A stretch of DNA of 64,000 nucleotides from Isoetes taiwanensis. Taxonomy: Eukaryota; Streptophyta; Lycopodiopsida; Isoetales; Isoetaceae. The stretch lies in contig JAJEKV010000049.1 of NCBI GenBank assembly GCA_021234155.1, positions 5,778,691-5,842,690 on the forward strand, given 5' to 3'. Position numbers and translations under genes: made by a program. Within the stretch, counting starts at the first letter, position 1. Each line of letters starts with the position of its first letter. This document shows, in pieces, positions 33,976-45,672 of the stretch. The notes under the pieces are model-generated. The model ran no database searches, was not told the DNA's origin, and was given only the letters and a program-made list of their open reading frames with translations.

Positions 33976-35025
33976 ACCCCATAGTTCCAAAATATCTTTA
34001 TTTACGGATCAGTATTAGTGTTTGCACGTAACCCTTTAGACCTTTTAACACCTTTCCGTGGGTTTCATTCAAAAAAGATATTCCTAGAGAATTCTTCAAA
34101 GGAGCTCTCGAGGGGCATTGACCAAATTCTGACCTAGTCAGTTGTGTGATTTTAAAGTACCAAATGATATCTGACTTCAGGATATATTTTGCACATATAT
34201 CACATCAATTGTCTAGTATACTATTGCATTGATTTTAGAAAAAAATTCAACTTATATTGCTCAGAATCTAAAAGTTAGCACTGTGCATTTTCTTCCAATT
34301 TGGGAAGCTGGTTCTAACAGATTTTTTGAAGGTTGTTTCTGCAAATTTTGAGCATAGAGTGGTTGCCTAAAGCAACCTGGAGGTCCTAGACCATTCCAGT
34401 TGAGGGATTGCCAGGAATACCCTCAACATCTTGGAGGCTCCTACCGAGATCCACCCTGGTTCTTGGGAACTATGGCTCCTAGACGAAATGCTGAGACATC
34501 TGAACATGCTGAGGTACAAGATAATGCAGAGGTACAAGCTACACCCCAAGGTATGTCTGTACATCTACCCCATAGTTCCAAAATATCTTTATTTCTGGAC
34601 TGTATTAGTGTTTGCACGTAACCCTTTAGACCTTTTTAACACCTTTCCAGGTGGTTTCATTCAAAAAAGATATTCCTAGAGAATTCTGCAAAAAGGAGCT
34701 CTCTGCCGAGGGCATTGACCAAATTCTGACCTAGTCAGTTGTGTGATTTTAAAGTACCAAATGATATCTGACTTCAGGATATATTTTGCACATATATCAC
34801 ATCAATTGTCTAGTATACTATTGCATTGATTTTAGAAAAAAATTCAACTTATATTGCTCAGAATCTAAAAGTTAGCACTGTGCATTTTCTTCCAATTTGG
34901 GAAGCTGGTTCTAACAGATTTTTTGAAGGTTGTTTCTGCAAATTTTGAGCATAGAGTGGTTGCCTAAAGCAACCTGGAGGTCCTAGACCATTCCAGTTGA
35001 GGGATTGCCAGGAATACCCTCAACA
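33976..35025. repeat. ~455-bp direct repeat flanking exon 1 of the TIR-element gene
   Basis: CCCATAGTTCCAAAATATCT begins at about 33977 and 34568. Both copies run to AGGAATACCCTCAACA (34425 and 35024). The second copy forms almost the whole of the first intron. The copies are nearly identical except at about four CTG/CAG sites in the first 200 bp. Confidence 0.92.
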
Positions 35026-38000
35026 GGTACCACCAACACAATTGACGGTGAAGATCCAAATGCGCAAAGAAAATTCCGTGGGGCTGGTATACTTGTGCAA
35101 TATGGTCAGATACGTTGGGATCGAGTGCCGGAATCTCGTCACGTATTTGTGCTATTGAGTAAAGGAGATGATGTTAGAAGTGGTAAGAAGGCATTAAAAA
35201 AACAGGGCATGATTCACAATGGATGCAAATGGTTGTAAACCATAGAGAGATACGTCATGCTGTTATGGATACTTTTCCAGTTTTTACTCTACCAAGTTTT
35301 ATGCCATGAGAGGAAAACAAAGACTGGAGGAAGAAGAGAGATAAGCTAGTGACTAAACTTTTGGCGAGTGGAAGAATCAAGCCAATAACGTGGCCAGGAG
35401 TATCTTATCCAGTGCCTCCAAAGTTTATTCGTGAAACGATAAGTTTGATAATTACAGGGCAGAAGAGATGGCTGCAAATGAGATCTGAATCTTTTGAGTA
35501 TGAGAGAAATTATCAAGAATGTGCTGAAGTGATGTTGATTGCCTCGTCGAAGACTTTTGCGTTGCATGAGCAAAAATTCTTCGAGGTTCTTTTTTCCTCA
35601 GGTTGCGAGCGGCCGTATTTCTTTGCTAGCGCAGAATTTATAGTGGGAACAGCCCAAGTTAATAATATCATTGAAGAAGATGATTATAAGAAAGTTCAAA
35701 TCAAGATCCCAAGTCTGAACAATAACGGAAAAGATGCCTTTCTTCCATTCGAGAGCTCTAATGCAGGTTCACAACAAAAGATTGGCGATCTCTCCATTGA
35801 GGTAAAATTTCTATAGTACAAGCTTTTAATGATTTTAGAAATCCATTATTCTCACTGTAAATGAGGTGAATTTAAGGGGTATGGATTATAAATTGTTCTT
35901 CTATCGGTGGTGTCAATCTGTTACAATTGGTTAACTAGTTTAAGATCTTTTATTTGTGTATTTACTGGTTCTAGTCAGATGTTTTGTAGTTTGAGATGCA
36001 GTTTGAATTGAAATAGCTTGGATATGTGAGATTATGAATTAAGTGAAGCATGTAGTGCTTATATATAAGAACTGTATGATGTCAGTAGTAAATGTTATTA
36101 TGGCCTCTCTAAATATCATGATATTTTATGGTTTGGTAAGGTTCTTTTGGATGGGTGATTGCTTGTGTTAAGTTGCCGCATGAAGGGTGGTGCCAGGTAG
36201 GTCCATGTGGTTATACAAACTATTTTCCAGATTGAGGCATCTGGGGCTGGTCAGTAGTCTTAGGGAGCATGGTACTGCTTTGAGAACAGGTTAGGTATGC
36301 CATATCATTTATTTCTGGTGCATGCTAGGTTTAGGTCGTTCTGCTGTGCTCAGACCAGGTGAGAGAGCCTTCATTTGTGCTGCACAGGTTTATTAGATGT
36401 TGCTTTAAAAGCTGAAGGTTCATAGCTGGTGTGATAGGTACTTTATGATTTTGATAGAGGTGCAGCCAGCAGTGTTGCTAGGCAAAGCGCCATGTTGCCT
36501 TATTGCAACTCATGTTAAAGTTGAAAAACCACGGTGCAGTCTCTTGAACTGTTTTAGTCGGAGACAGAACTAGAACAAGCTTTCAATGAGGCGCTCCAAC
36601 TATTTGAGAAAATGAAACTAGCTGGTATCACTCTTGCAAATTCCATGCTTGTAGCTATTCTTGATGTATGTACCTTTTTAGGTGCCTTAGAGTCCCTAGA
36701 AGTACATTTTGCGATAATATTTAATAGAGTAGTTTCATGTATTCTCGTAGACAATGATCGAAGCATAATATTGTATCGGGAACTGCAATGATCAGTGGCT
36801 ACATGCACGATGGAAATGTGAATTTGGCTCTGCAACTCTTTTGGAAATGCATGAAGAAAGATAAATCCAAAGAGGATAATCCACTATGGCAGTTATCGAT
36901 ACATGTGCTAGTATATCAGCCGTAATTGAAGGAGTACAGGTCCACGAACTTGTCTTGCATTATGGACTAGAAATAGATACCCTTGTTATGAATTTGATAA
37001 CATTTATGGTAGACGTGGAAGGCTGGCTGAGACAAGTGTTGTCTCACAAAATAATGATGTGCGATGTAACACCATGATTATGATGTGTTGTCAAATTGAT
37101 CATGTAGAGGAAGGCCCTTAGATTGTTTCAGGAGATGAGACTGAAGGTAAGATGCCAACTCATTTTACATGGGCAGCTATTATCAATGCTTACTCTTGTC
37201 TATCTTCCATAGCCAAAGGCTTAGTGTAGAAGGTAGCTAGCATGATTAAAAAGATGCTTTGGAAGCTTGTAATATGAACCAGAGAATAATATGCTTGAAG
37301 CAGATAGTATTATCAAAGATCATCATGGTCTGTTTGTTCTATTTCTATAGATCTATTTTCTAATAATGATTTTTACAGGATGAATTATTGTGGCCCGAGT
37401 GTTTGACATTGTCCACAATGGACAAGGGCTTTGAAAAGGGGTTTGCATCTATTGATGACGAAGATGACGAGGAAGATGCCACCGATAGTGTGAACGAGAT
37501 GGGGACAATATGCAGACCAAACAGGAAGCGTCGTAGTGACTGTAGTGCAAATTCTGGGACATCAAAACAGTCCAATCATGAAAAGGTTTGTCTTCCCAAT
37601 GCATGCAATTTGAGTTTTTTTAATGAAATATTATGTCCTATCTTTACAATTGAAGGTGCAAGAGTTCCATGAGGGTGAATACGTATGTTTAATGCATGAG
37701 GCTGAACCAATTGGAGTGGGGCAGATTCATCAATGTGATCCGATGAAGCTTACCCATGGAATACCTATTGGAGTGGGTAATGTGTCATTGAATATAGATT
37801 TCATTCATGATGGTTGTGAAGGGCTTTCTCTTCCTTTTCCTGCAAATGATGAAGTTATATCATTTGGAGATCTTGGAGAGGAGACAAAGCAGTGGATCAT
37901 CCGTTATCCAAAATCTGCACTTGTAGGCATCTCCAAAGACGAAGCTCAAAAGTTAATCTCTCTTGCGAAGGATAGGAAAAAACGTCTCGAAGAGAGGGAA

Positions 38001-38922
38001 GTCCTGGAAATCTGTGATGAGGTAAATTAGCCATCTCAAATTACTTCAAAGCTTTAATTTGGTTGTTGGAATGATATTAATTATTGTAGATTTGACATGC
38101 ATGCATATGTAAATTTCTGTACCACCATGTTTGAGCAGTTGGAGAATTCGATTTTGAATTGCTTTTCAAATCAGTCTTCCTCCCATTGTGTAAGTTGAAT
38201 CATATAGTGCTGATCATATAGTGTTGATGATCATAGCGGCTGGTCATTTTCTTCATGTAAATCATCTTTTTTAGCAAGCCCCGTGATTTGTAAACTATCC
38301 TTCATAGCAACCCCATAATAGGTCTGCTGTGCATTGTCTTATGAGCATATGTTTCAGGTCTGGTAGCACAATTGTACATAAGCTCTTAAATGTGTTAAAT
38401 ATTTATGGTGGTTTAATGGATTTTGATTGCATGCACCATGCGCATATCTGTTGTAGAGTATTTCTGTGGTAAGATAGAACAACGGGGCAGTCTAGTCATG
38501 CGAGTTATGGGCTTAGAATTTTCTACTTTTAACTCCTTGCAAATAGCAGCTCGTTTATCTTAATTAAGGGTTTGATATTTATACTACTGACATGTCAATG
38601 ATGTATTTTGCAGGTGCAAGTCAATGAGAAACTCTTGCGTGTGCTAGAAAGCATGCCTTATTCGAAGCATAAAATTATTTCCATGGTGGCGCTTGGCAAG
38701 GATAAAGTTAGCGATGTTAGCAGCAGAGACGTACTAGCATTCTGCAAAGACTTCAATGGTAAGCAAAAGAATGCATTTCCAAAAATGTCCAAGCTAAATG
38801 GGCTAGGACTTTACAAGCGCTTTACGGTATTATGTGTGAAGCTGAAGGTAGTGCAGATATCCAAAGATGGATGGAAGACACAGAAATTTGATCGTTCGAC
38901 TATCACAATTAGGCAAATTTAA
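34472..38922 (+). CDS. Five-exon gene of the TIR element, DUF8039-like domain
   Basis: The GT-AG exons are 34472-34550, 35027-35801, 37379-37585, 37656-38021 and 38614-38922, and the junctions keep phase. Exon 1 begins MAPRRNAETSEHAEVQDNAE. Exon 2 begins GTTNTIDGEDPNAQRKFRGA and contains HREIRHAVMDTFPVFTLPSF and WPGVSYPVPPKFIRETISLI; one frame change (about 35232) and one TGA (about 35310) break it. Exon 3 is acidic (SIDDEDDEEDATDS) with a basic RPNRKRRS patch, perhaps a nuclear localisation signal. Exon 4 has VGQIHQCDPMKLTHGIPIGV then SLPFPANDEVISFGDLGEET, like the DUF8039 domain found with plant En/Spm-type transposase genes. Exon 5 is a lysine-rich 102 residues ending RQI. It probably encodes a DNA-binding or accessory protein of the element. 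The ~1.6-kb third-exon approach intron holds a PPR relic. Confidence 0.6.
36554..37130 (+). pseudogene. PPR relic inside an intron
   Basis: In-frame pieces read EALQLFEKMKLAGITLANSM then LVAILDVCTFLGALESLE (36570-36710), AVIDTCASISAVIEGVQVHE (36886-36950) and GRLAETSVVSQNNDV, with stops and frame changes between them. These are the P, L and S-type blocks of pentatricopeptide proteins, which bind organellar RNA. It lies within the 35802-37378 intron and is too degraded to function. Confidence 0.65.
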
Positions 38923-40477
38923 CTTTTTAAGGTTCTTGCAACAATTCTGGGTCTCCAACTGTCATTGTAACAGTTATTAACATAAATATAAGCATTTCTA
39001 TTTTGTGATTTCTATTCACATGTCTGTTTTTAGTTCTGAACCAATTATATCTTGCTATCAGTACACATCATTGATATTACATGGTGTTTGGAATAATGGA
39101 ATGAGGTTTAAAAAATAGATCAACCATTGAAACTACATGGTGTTTGGAATAATGGAATGAGGTTTACAAAAGAGACCAACCATGGTACAATCTGGCAAAC
39201 CATGCATGCTTTTACAAGAATGCATGAGTATTTATAATTATAAATTGCCTTCGATTTTAAATATATTTTTGTATTGCTTACCACTACAAATGGCATAGTG
39301 GTTCAATCACAAAAACATACAATAGACACAATGATATATATGCCAATTCGATTGGATTAACAAGCACTAAACAATACATCTATTTCTCTCAAAATGACAA
39401 TGGTTTATATAAATAAATAAGCTTTGGTTTTGTGAACAACTTATTGTTGGTTCCACGCGCCATTACTGCTGCCTTTATGAGAAAACCAATATGAGGTAGC
39501 GAGGTAAACCTAAGTTATTTTAATTTGTACCATGTAAACTAAAATTGATATGTAATATAAAACATCATTGGTTTGCTTCGAACACAAGATACTTTAAAGA
39601 TGGAATGCCATTATCTATATTTTGATAGAAAACATACATTATCTTTGGTAATAATCTTGAATTCTTATCACATAAGGCAACAATTGCTCATATGAAAAGA
39701 CATTAACGACTACTGTGTGAAGTGCATAAATACTTCAAGCTAAAGCCACTAGTAGTTTACAAATAGAATATGTCTTAGTTTTCTTCCCAAGTTGATACCA
39801 AATGTTAATTCAAACCATAATTGGCTTACCTCATACATAAAATACTTTGAAGATGCAAAGCCACCACGGTATTAAGAGATAACCTGTTAATCGTTTTAAT
39901 AAAGAACTTAAAGCCTTTATTCTATGCAAACACTGGTGGTTTACAAATGGAATATCTCGCAATTTTCTTACTAAACTAAATTCGAAACATAATTGGCTTA
40001 TCCCCAACACAAAATATTTTGAAGATTCAAAGCCAGCACTATGTTGAGACATAAAGTGTTACTTGTTTTCATAAGAAACTTGACGCCTTTATTCGATGCA
40101 ACATCAATGATTCATGCAACAAGATATTAATGAGATGATTCAGAGACCACTATGAGTTGGCCAATTCTTTAAAATTAAAGACACTAGTGGTTTACAACCT
40201 ATACCATTATTTGAGCCACATATCACCTGGCCACAAAACATAGCAATAAACCAACAGAATTGACCACCCTAAGGAGCCATAGTAATAAACTATACCATCA
40301 AACCATAATAAGAAAAAATAGGTACTTACTATGTGGATATACCACATTGAAAAATCTTAGATACAAATCATGCTATTTAACTCCATCTAGTTATTCAACA
40401 TATTAACCCACAAAGTAATATTAGTTTATCCTAGTTGTATAACACAAAAAGTAGCAGAGAAAACTTATAACAATTTT
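38923..40477. repeat. Right subterminal repeat region of the TIR element
   Basis: ACATGGTGTTTGGAATAATG occurs twice at about 39078 and 39132. A roughly 180-bp unit containing GGTTTACAAAT, AAACATAATTGGCTTA and AAAATA(C/T)TTTGAAGAT occurs at about 39550, 39746-39880 and 39929-40060. Many GGTTTA/AAACCA motifs continue up to the TIR, mirroring those at 20731-21030. No gene was seen. Confidence 0.65.
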
Positions 40478-40494
40478 TTTTTGGGGGCCTTGTG
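40478..40494 (-). repeat. Right terminal inverted repeat
   Basis: TTTTTGGGGGCCTTGTG is the exact reverse complement of 14150-14166 and is followed by the TTA duplication at 40495-40497. Confidence 0.92.
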
Positions 40495-40497
40495 TTA

Positions 40498-41031
40498 CAA
40501 CCAACGAGCGCCTCAGGTATGAGCGCCTCAGGTATGTTGCCTGACAATGCATTGCCGTTCAAGTTTAACTTCTACAAACTTGAAAGATTTCCAATCTCCT
40601 TTGGTACAGACCCCTTCTAGAACAGAAAGAGCAGTGCAGTTACCAAATTCACTAGGAATATCACCAGTTAATGGATTATTTGAAAGAAAAAGTGTAGATA
40701 GTTGCACTAAAGCACCCAAAGTTGCAGGTATTTTCCCAATGAACATATTCCCTCTCAAGTCTAGCACTTGCAAGTTCGAAATTTGACTCAATCCAATATA
40801 TATACTACCGTTTAAACGGTTATTTGCAAGGGACAGTACTTGAAGATTCAAAAGTCCTGTAAAAGTATCTGGAATGTTTCCTAACATATTTTGGTTGCTA
40901 GCATCGAACAAGTCCAAAGAACTACATTGGCCTATAGAAAGAGGCATCAGGCCTGAAAGTCTATTGTCACTTAAATCAAGTCCTCTAAGTCTTTGAAGAG
41001 AACCTAGCTGTGATGGAATCACATGTGTCAT
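40498..41031 (-). pseudogene. LRR receptor-like kinase pseudogene, middle part
   Basis: Six or so LRR units follow in order: LQRLRGLDLSDNRLSGLMPL, CSSLDLFDASNQNMLGNIPD, LNLQVLSLANNRLNGSIYIG, NLQVLDLRGNMFIGKIPATL, LSTLFLSNNPLTGDIPSEFG, and, in a shifted frame, LNLNGNALSGNIPEALVGC. The last unit runs straight into the TTA at the TIR end and is completed by KRLMYLDLGNN on the other side (14149 downward). The frame change is near 40560. Such ectodomains sense peptides or steroids at the cell surface. Confidence 0.88.
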
Positions 41032-41039
41032 ACTTCAAT

Positions 41040-42682
41040 GGGGCCATTACATTATATAGCACATGCTTCCTTCTCTAGCTGAACAATTTTGCGGTGAAAG
41101 AGGTATGGCGGCAACTCACGTTAGCAAATGCTATCAATATGCATATCAAACAAGTGCCATTGCCTATTCTACTTTCTTCTTTGAAACAACTTTTCAATCA
41201 ATTGCACATTCTTTCTCCTTCCTTTGCTGTAGAGACTATTTACAGTTACAGAATTAGGAATGAAAGCATACTCTTGACTCTCAGATTGAAGCTCCACTTT
41301 TCAAGATATATCTTGACTTTTCAAGTTATATGGTTTGTTGTATCTCCATGCTTCAAGCTAAGTTAGATAGGAAAAAGGCATGACAGAACAGATAAACTTC
41401 TGATTGAGAATTAAAAAGAAGAATACAAAAGATTCATATGCTTCAAGCCTTTGAGACAAAGTTCTCAAACTAGAAAAGCAATAAAGTATTCCCCAAGATA
41501 GAAAAAAAAGCGAGCGAGTAAAAATGACAGCTTCTTCAATCTCAAGGAAGTGGCATTTTGTAGAAGCAATTGCTTTCAAAACCTCCTGAGACATATTGCT
41601 CGTAGAGGTTGATCGGTACTGGTTCATAGACTCTGCCTAGGAATATGACCATATGATACTGAAATGCCAATTGCATAAGGTCTCATAAAGTCCTTCAGAA
41701 TGTTGCAGTCAGTGAACTGCTATTTAAGCCAAATAGAATAGCTCCAGATCACCTTAAACAGAGTTGGCACCAGAAGAAGTCTAGACCTGAATTAGTAGAA
41801 ATATTGATGACATTTTCATCTTTAAGTCTCGTTATTTATTAAAGGAATTTAAGTCCATCACATCTAGCACTTTTCTCTAAAATCTGCTAAAGCAAGAGGG
41901 GAAAGCGCTAAAGCTCTCATAGATTCGCCCTTAGATGCATGAAGTAAAATAGAAGAATATAGAGCATAGAAGAACAAAGTGAGATGCAAAACAAAAAACC
42001 AAACTAAAGTACCCTTCTACCCGTTGAAACAAACTTTAGATCTGCCCATTTGTACCAGCATAGTAGTCTGAATTCCCATCTCAGATTAATGTTTTGCATA
42101 GCATAGGACATCTGCAATGTATTTTTTGTACTTAATATATGCTTCAACTATACCTTTGTACCCTCAAAAACTTGCTAGGATTCCGATGCCTCTTCTTACG
42201 AGCCTTCTTTACCTTCATCATTGAACAAAGATTGGCATAAACAGTAAGCTTCACCTATGAGGATGTAAGTACGAAAGTTCTAGCAGAGTTACTGGCTATG
42301 ATCGTCCTCTGATAGATATTCACGATAGAAATGTGATGTAGATGGTAATAATAATACCCATAGCAAAAGAATAACTGCAGTCACAGAATATGAATGAATC
42401 AGAGAGCTGCAATATCATGATCCACACATGCATTAGCTTTTTGGCATGTAATTTAAGCAAGGTAGAGGAGTGCTGTTACTTACAATTTGTTGCTGGTTCT
42501 TTCTCTTGACGCTATCACAGTCATTTTAAGCTTCTGCAATTGCAAATGCAGATTAGATATAAATGTTCAGAGATTTCCAAGTTGCACATTTCATTGTTAT
42601 GCAAATTTTACAAATCATTTACGGAAAAATCCTCTAGAAAATTCTACTAGCACACACTATTTCTATTCTTTAAATCACATTG
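41040..42682. other. Interrupting sequence between two LRR blocks
   Basis: The LRR frame stops after AISGSVPVAM (about 42690) and resumes at HVIPSQLGSLQRL (41031). The 1.6 kb between is AT-rich without a recognised gene. The join falls in the middle of one LRR unit, so insertion is at least as likely as an intron. ATGTG lies near both edges, but I could not confirm a target duplication. Confidence 0.4.
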
Positions 42683-42960
42683 CTACAGGAACACTGCCAG
42701 AAATCGCATTATATTGTCGCTCATATGGAGCACTTGAAGGCTGCTGCACTGTCCAAGCTCTCTAGAAATGACCCCTGTCAAAAAATTCAAAAAATTCTGA
42801 GACAGATCCAGCTGTTGCAATTGTTTCAATCTTCCAAATGAAGATGGAACTTGCCCTGTAAGCCCATTTCCTGCAAGGGACAAAGTTTTCAATCCTGAAT
42901 GAATCGATGGGCTCATGCTTTTTAGGGTAATAAATCCGAGGACGGAGGATCGACTTATGG
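42683..42960 (-). pseudogene. LRR receptor-like kinase pseudogene, 5'-most visible part
   Basis: The frame reads LKTLSLAGNGLTGQVPSSFG, RLKQLQQLDLSQN, then SRELGQCSSLQVLHMSDN and, after a one-base shift, NAISGSVP. Upstream of about 42960 the LRR pattern is lost and no signal peptide or LRR N-cap is seen. The block belongs to the same gene as 40498-41031 and 13593-14149. Confidence 0.8.
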
Positions 42961-43399
42961 CCAAGCGGCATCTAAAATCGTTGCTTTTTATTTTGTTGAT
43001 GATGCTCCACACCTTTGAGAAAGCGAGATCCAAACTAATATTTGATGTCAAATGATGAGAGCTTCAATCACAGATCGTTGCCAAGTAACATTTTCTTAGC
43101 ATAGATTTCAAATGCCAAGCATTTGCTCCATTGAGGTATTTTGGCATAACATTTGCTAAAGGCATCATGCTTGACTCCAAGCCCAATGCATGTCTGCATC
43201 AATTTTGCCCATAAATCTGCAGTTCAGATATTCAGAACATTCCCTTGCATTTGGAAGCGGCATCCTTTTCTTTGGACAGAGCTAAATTGCTAGAGGTAAA
43301 TAAAGGAGGAGTATTCATACTATGGATTATGGTGGGAGTGTAGATCAATATTTATCTGCATTGTATCATGATGCATCTTGCATCTTGGCGCCAAGACTA

Positions 43400-44085
43400 C
43401 TACGGCTGTATGCTTAACTTCAAGGCAAACGAACATTCAAACTTTCTGCCAATACCCTTCAGCAAAACGCCTATAGCAAGGACACAATCTCTGAGATGAC
43501 TTTGAAAATCAAATTGTACCATGTAGGCTTGTAAAAATCGTGTTCTCATGCTTTTGCTGGAAAATCGTAGCCTCTGGTTGTACAATGCCACCGTAGGACA
43601 AACTATCAAATACTTTCTTAGCTTCCTCCAAACAGCGAGACTTTGCATGCATATATCAAGAAGAGAACTTCCTACCGCTACATCAGGTTGGTGCCCAGTG
43701 ACTATAAGACAGTTATGAATGCTCCTTCCTTGAGCTAAGTTACGTGTACTACTACATGTTCTTAGTATGCTAGGAAATATAAATTTGTTTGGTTTTGCAT
43801 CCTGGTATTCATTGTATAATACAAATGAAGGACAGTTTCGCTCTTACCAAGTTTAGCATGTCCAATAAAAATTGCATTCCATGTATACTGGTCGGGTTTT
43901 GAATTCCTGTCAAATACGTAATTTGCTTCAGCAATATTTCCACCTGAGGCAAACAAACAGACAAGATAGTTAGCCAAGCCAAGTACAAAACTGAGTCAAG
44001 CCCACTATGAAGCATAAGGGAATTTACTCGCCTGCCAAGTTGAGCATCTTGCAATTTTGTGCACTCAGAAAGCATCCAATGTGCA
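43400..44085 (-). pseudogene. PLS-type PPR pseudogene
   Basis: Minus-strand segments in changing frames read SECTKLQDAQLGRRVNSLML, HSGLDSVLYLANYLVCLFAS, GGNIAEANYVFDRNSKPDQY and TWNAIFIGHAKLGKSETVLH. Further on come LRTCSSTRNLAQGRSIHNCL and VTGHQPDVAVGSSLLDICMQ, then a decayed tail. These are typical PPR units (NxLVxMYAxxGxIxxAxxVFDxxxxxDxxxWNAxIxGxAxxGxxxxAL). Functional members edit or process organellar RNA. The frame breaks make this copy a pseudogene. Confidence 0.8.
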
Positions 44086-44146
44086 AGGGGCTTGGAAATG
44101 CTATGCCTAGCAAATGCAGCGTCCAACCATACTAGAGTAAATGTAG

Positions 44147-44308
44147 ATATGGAATCATGACTTTTTTTGGGAGTCCATGAAGCCAGGAGGTGGCAAAAAA
44201 CCAAGTGGAGAGTTGCTTGAAAAAATTATTGCAGACTTTGGATCATACGATGAATTTGTGCGGCAATTTGTGCGGCAATTTAAGGAAGCTGCTGCAACAC
44301 AATTTGGA
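44147..44308 (+). pseudogene. FSD: Iron superoxide dismutase exon fragment
   Basis: After an AATGTAG acceptor the + strand reads [40 protein letters not shown], then [14 protein letters not shown]. This is the plant FeSOD segment [15 protein letters not shown]...PSGELLELI..DFGS..EFVKQFK.AAATQFG, including the metal-ligand histidine of WNH. A 12-bp tandem duplication (GTGCGGCAATTT, twice) adds four residues, VRQF. The next residues expected (SGWAWL) and a splice donor are missing. No flanking FeSOD exons were found. It is a lone exon relic next to a PPR pseudogene on the other strand. Confidence 0.85.
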
Positions 44309-44911
44309 GAGCCGTGCAAGGCCGATTAGGGGAGATTTGGTGCAAATACAGAAGTAGCACAGGCCGATTTGGGGCAGCCCAGAAAAAGAACCAGCAAGGG
44401 GAAACCTAAATGGCTGATATCAAATTGTGCAAAGCGGCCAAGGCACCAAAGGAAAGCCAGAAGTACAGAACTGGGAAACACAGCCAGCGACGGATTTGGG
44501 TGGGTAGGAGAGATGGTCTGCGACAAAAGCACAAGAGATGCCGGAGCAGAGAGATTGTCGGAGCGGAGAGATTGCGAACGGCTCCATCTCTGTCTGTATT
44601 TTTCTGCCTTTTTCTAATTTTAATAGCGGTCGATCTGCAAATTTGAAGATCTTACGGCTTAGACCATGCCACATCACATTCTGCTGACATGTATAGGCTA
44701 CGTGGATAGCCTAGAATTGCAAGGAGGGTTGCACGCTTGGTTAGGCTGGCGTGCTAAAAATAAAATAAAAAAATAAAAAGTCCCAGAATTTCCCATTTCT
44801 TGCTCTTCAAGCAATCCCTCCGGTGGCTCTCTTCAAGCAATCCTGGATCCCTTTCTTAGCGGCTAAGCATGGATTGTACATTCCAGCTCCATCGCTTTTG
44901 AAGTCCTGAAC

Positions 44912-45672
44912 TTGGCCTTGGCCTGTAAGCTTTCTCTGACCCATTTATTCTGCTCGATTTATTCAGAAGCATCTACCGATTCTACAGAGCCTGTAAACGG
45001 CCTTGAATCTGGCTTGGATTATGAAAAAAGGCTCTACAAGTATCGGAAGGAAGGGATTAAACAACCCAACAAGCATCGGATTGATGGATTTGATGCAAAT
45101 TGTGGCATAAACAAAGTGATTCATCAGAAAAATCAGAAAGGGATTGATAGAAAACGGAGCCAAAATAGAGGAACAATGCTGATCTTATAATGGCTCTTAA
45201 CGGGTTGATCGATCATCAAAATGGGTTTCTGAATGAACCCAATCATGAAAACAGATGGATTGATAAAAAATAGGGGCAGAACAAAGCGATTGTTGTGGAA
45301 AAGAAGGGCAAAATAGAAGAAAACAGAGGAGATGGTTTTGAAATTGGATCGAACAGAGGAATGGAAGCAGAAGGATTGGAAGAAATAAGGATGCATTTAG
45401 CAGATCAGATAGAAATAGTTTGCATGTCTTCGCCGGATTCAAGATGCACAGAGACCCCATTTGTGACACCTTCGACATTGCCCGGTTCGTCTGTTGCTTC
45501 ATTGTCTCCTCCGATGACTCCATTTCGAGAAACTCCGGCGGTTTTTCGAAGAAGATTTAGAAATTCGCCTCCATTTCCGCCATTAAATCCCATGCATGTG
45601 CTTCCATCTCTTCCTGAAATCAGAACTCCCCTTGGATCCTCTCCTCTTACTCCCCCTTCTGAGTTAATTTGA
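44912..45672 (+). CDS. Two small open frames, unknown
   Basis: One frame (44912-45190) is lysine/glutamate rich (YEKRLYKYRKEGIKQPNKHR). Another (45295-45672) begins MEKKGKIEENRGDGFEIG and turns into a proline/serine/threonine-rich stretch (SPDSRCTETPFVTPSTLPGS, SLSPPMTPFRETPAVFRRRF). The second looks like a disordered N-terminal exon of a plant protein, but I recognise no family. Confidence 0.25.

Larger units (their letters stand above)
14150..40494 (+). mobile_element. 26-kb TIR transposon inserted in an LRR exon
   Basis: The left end CACAAGGCCCCCAAAAA (14150-14166) is matched by its exact reverse complement at 40478-40494. With two mismatches the inverted repeat extends to 24 bp. TTA occurs just outside each end (14147-14149 and 40495-40497). 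Excising the element plus one TTA leaves a continuous minus-strand LRR frame, IPEALVGCKRLMYLDLGNN, so the ends are exact. A 3-bp duplication, ends starting CA, subterminal repeats and a DUF8039-like gene favour the CACTA superfamily. The TTA duplication is also typical of PIF/Harbinger, and the usual CACTA terminus is absent. No transposase catalytic domain is recognisable, so the copy is non-autonomous or decayed. Later insertions nested inside include an LTR element and a Helitron. Confidence 0.88.

Noticed and set aside
14150-40494. Reading the 26-kb gap in the LRR gene as a giant intron
   Set aside because: The ends are inverted repeats with a TTA duplication, no GT-AG boundary fits, and the exon closes in frame only when one TTA is removed.
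44326-44677. Overlapping frames on both strands after the FeSOD exon
   Set aside because: No family signal in any frame and no splice continuity with the FeSOD exon.
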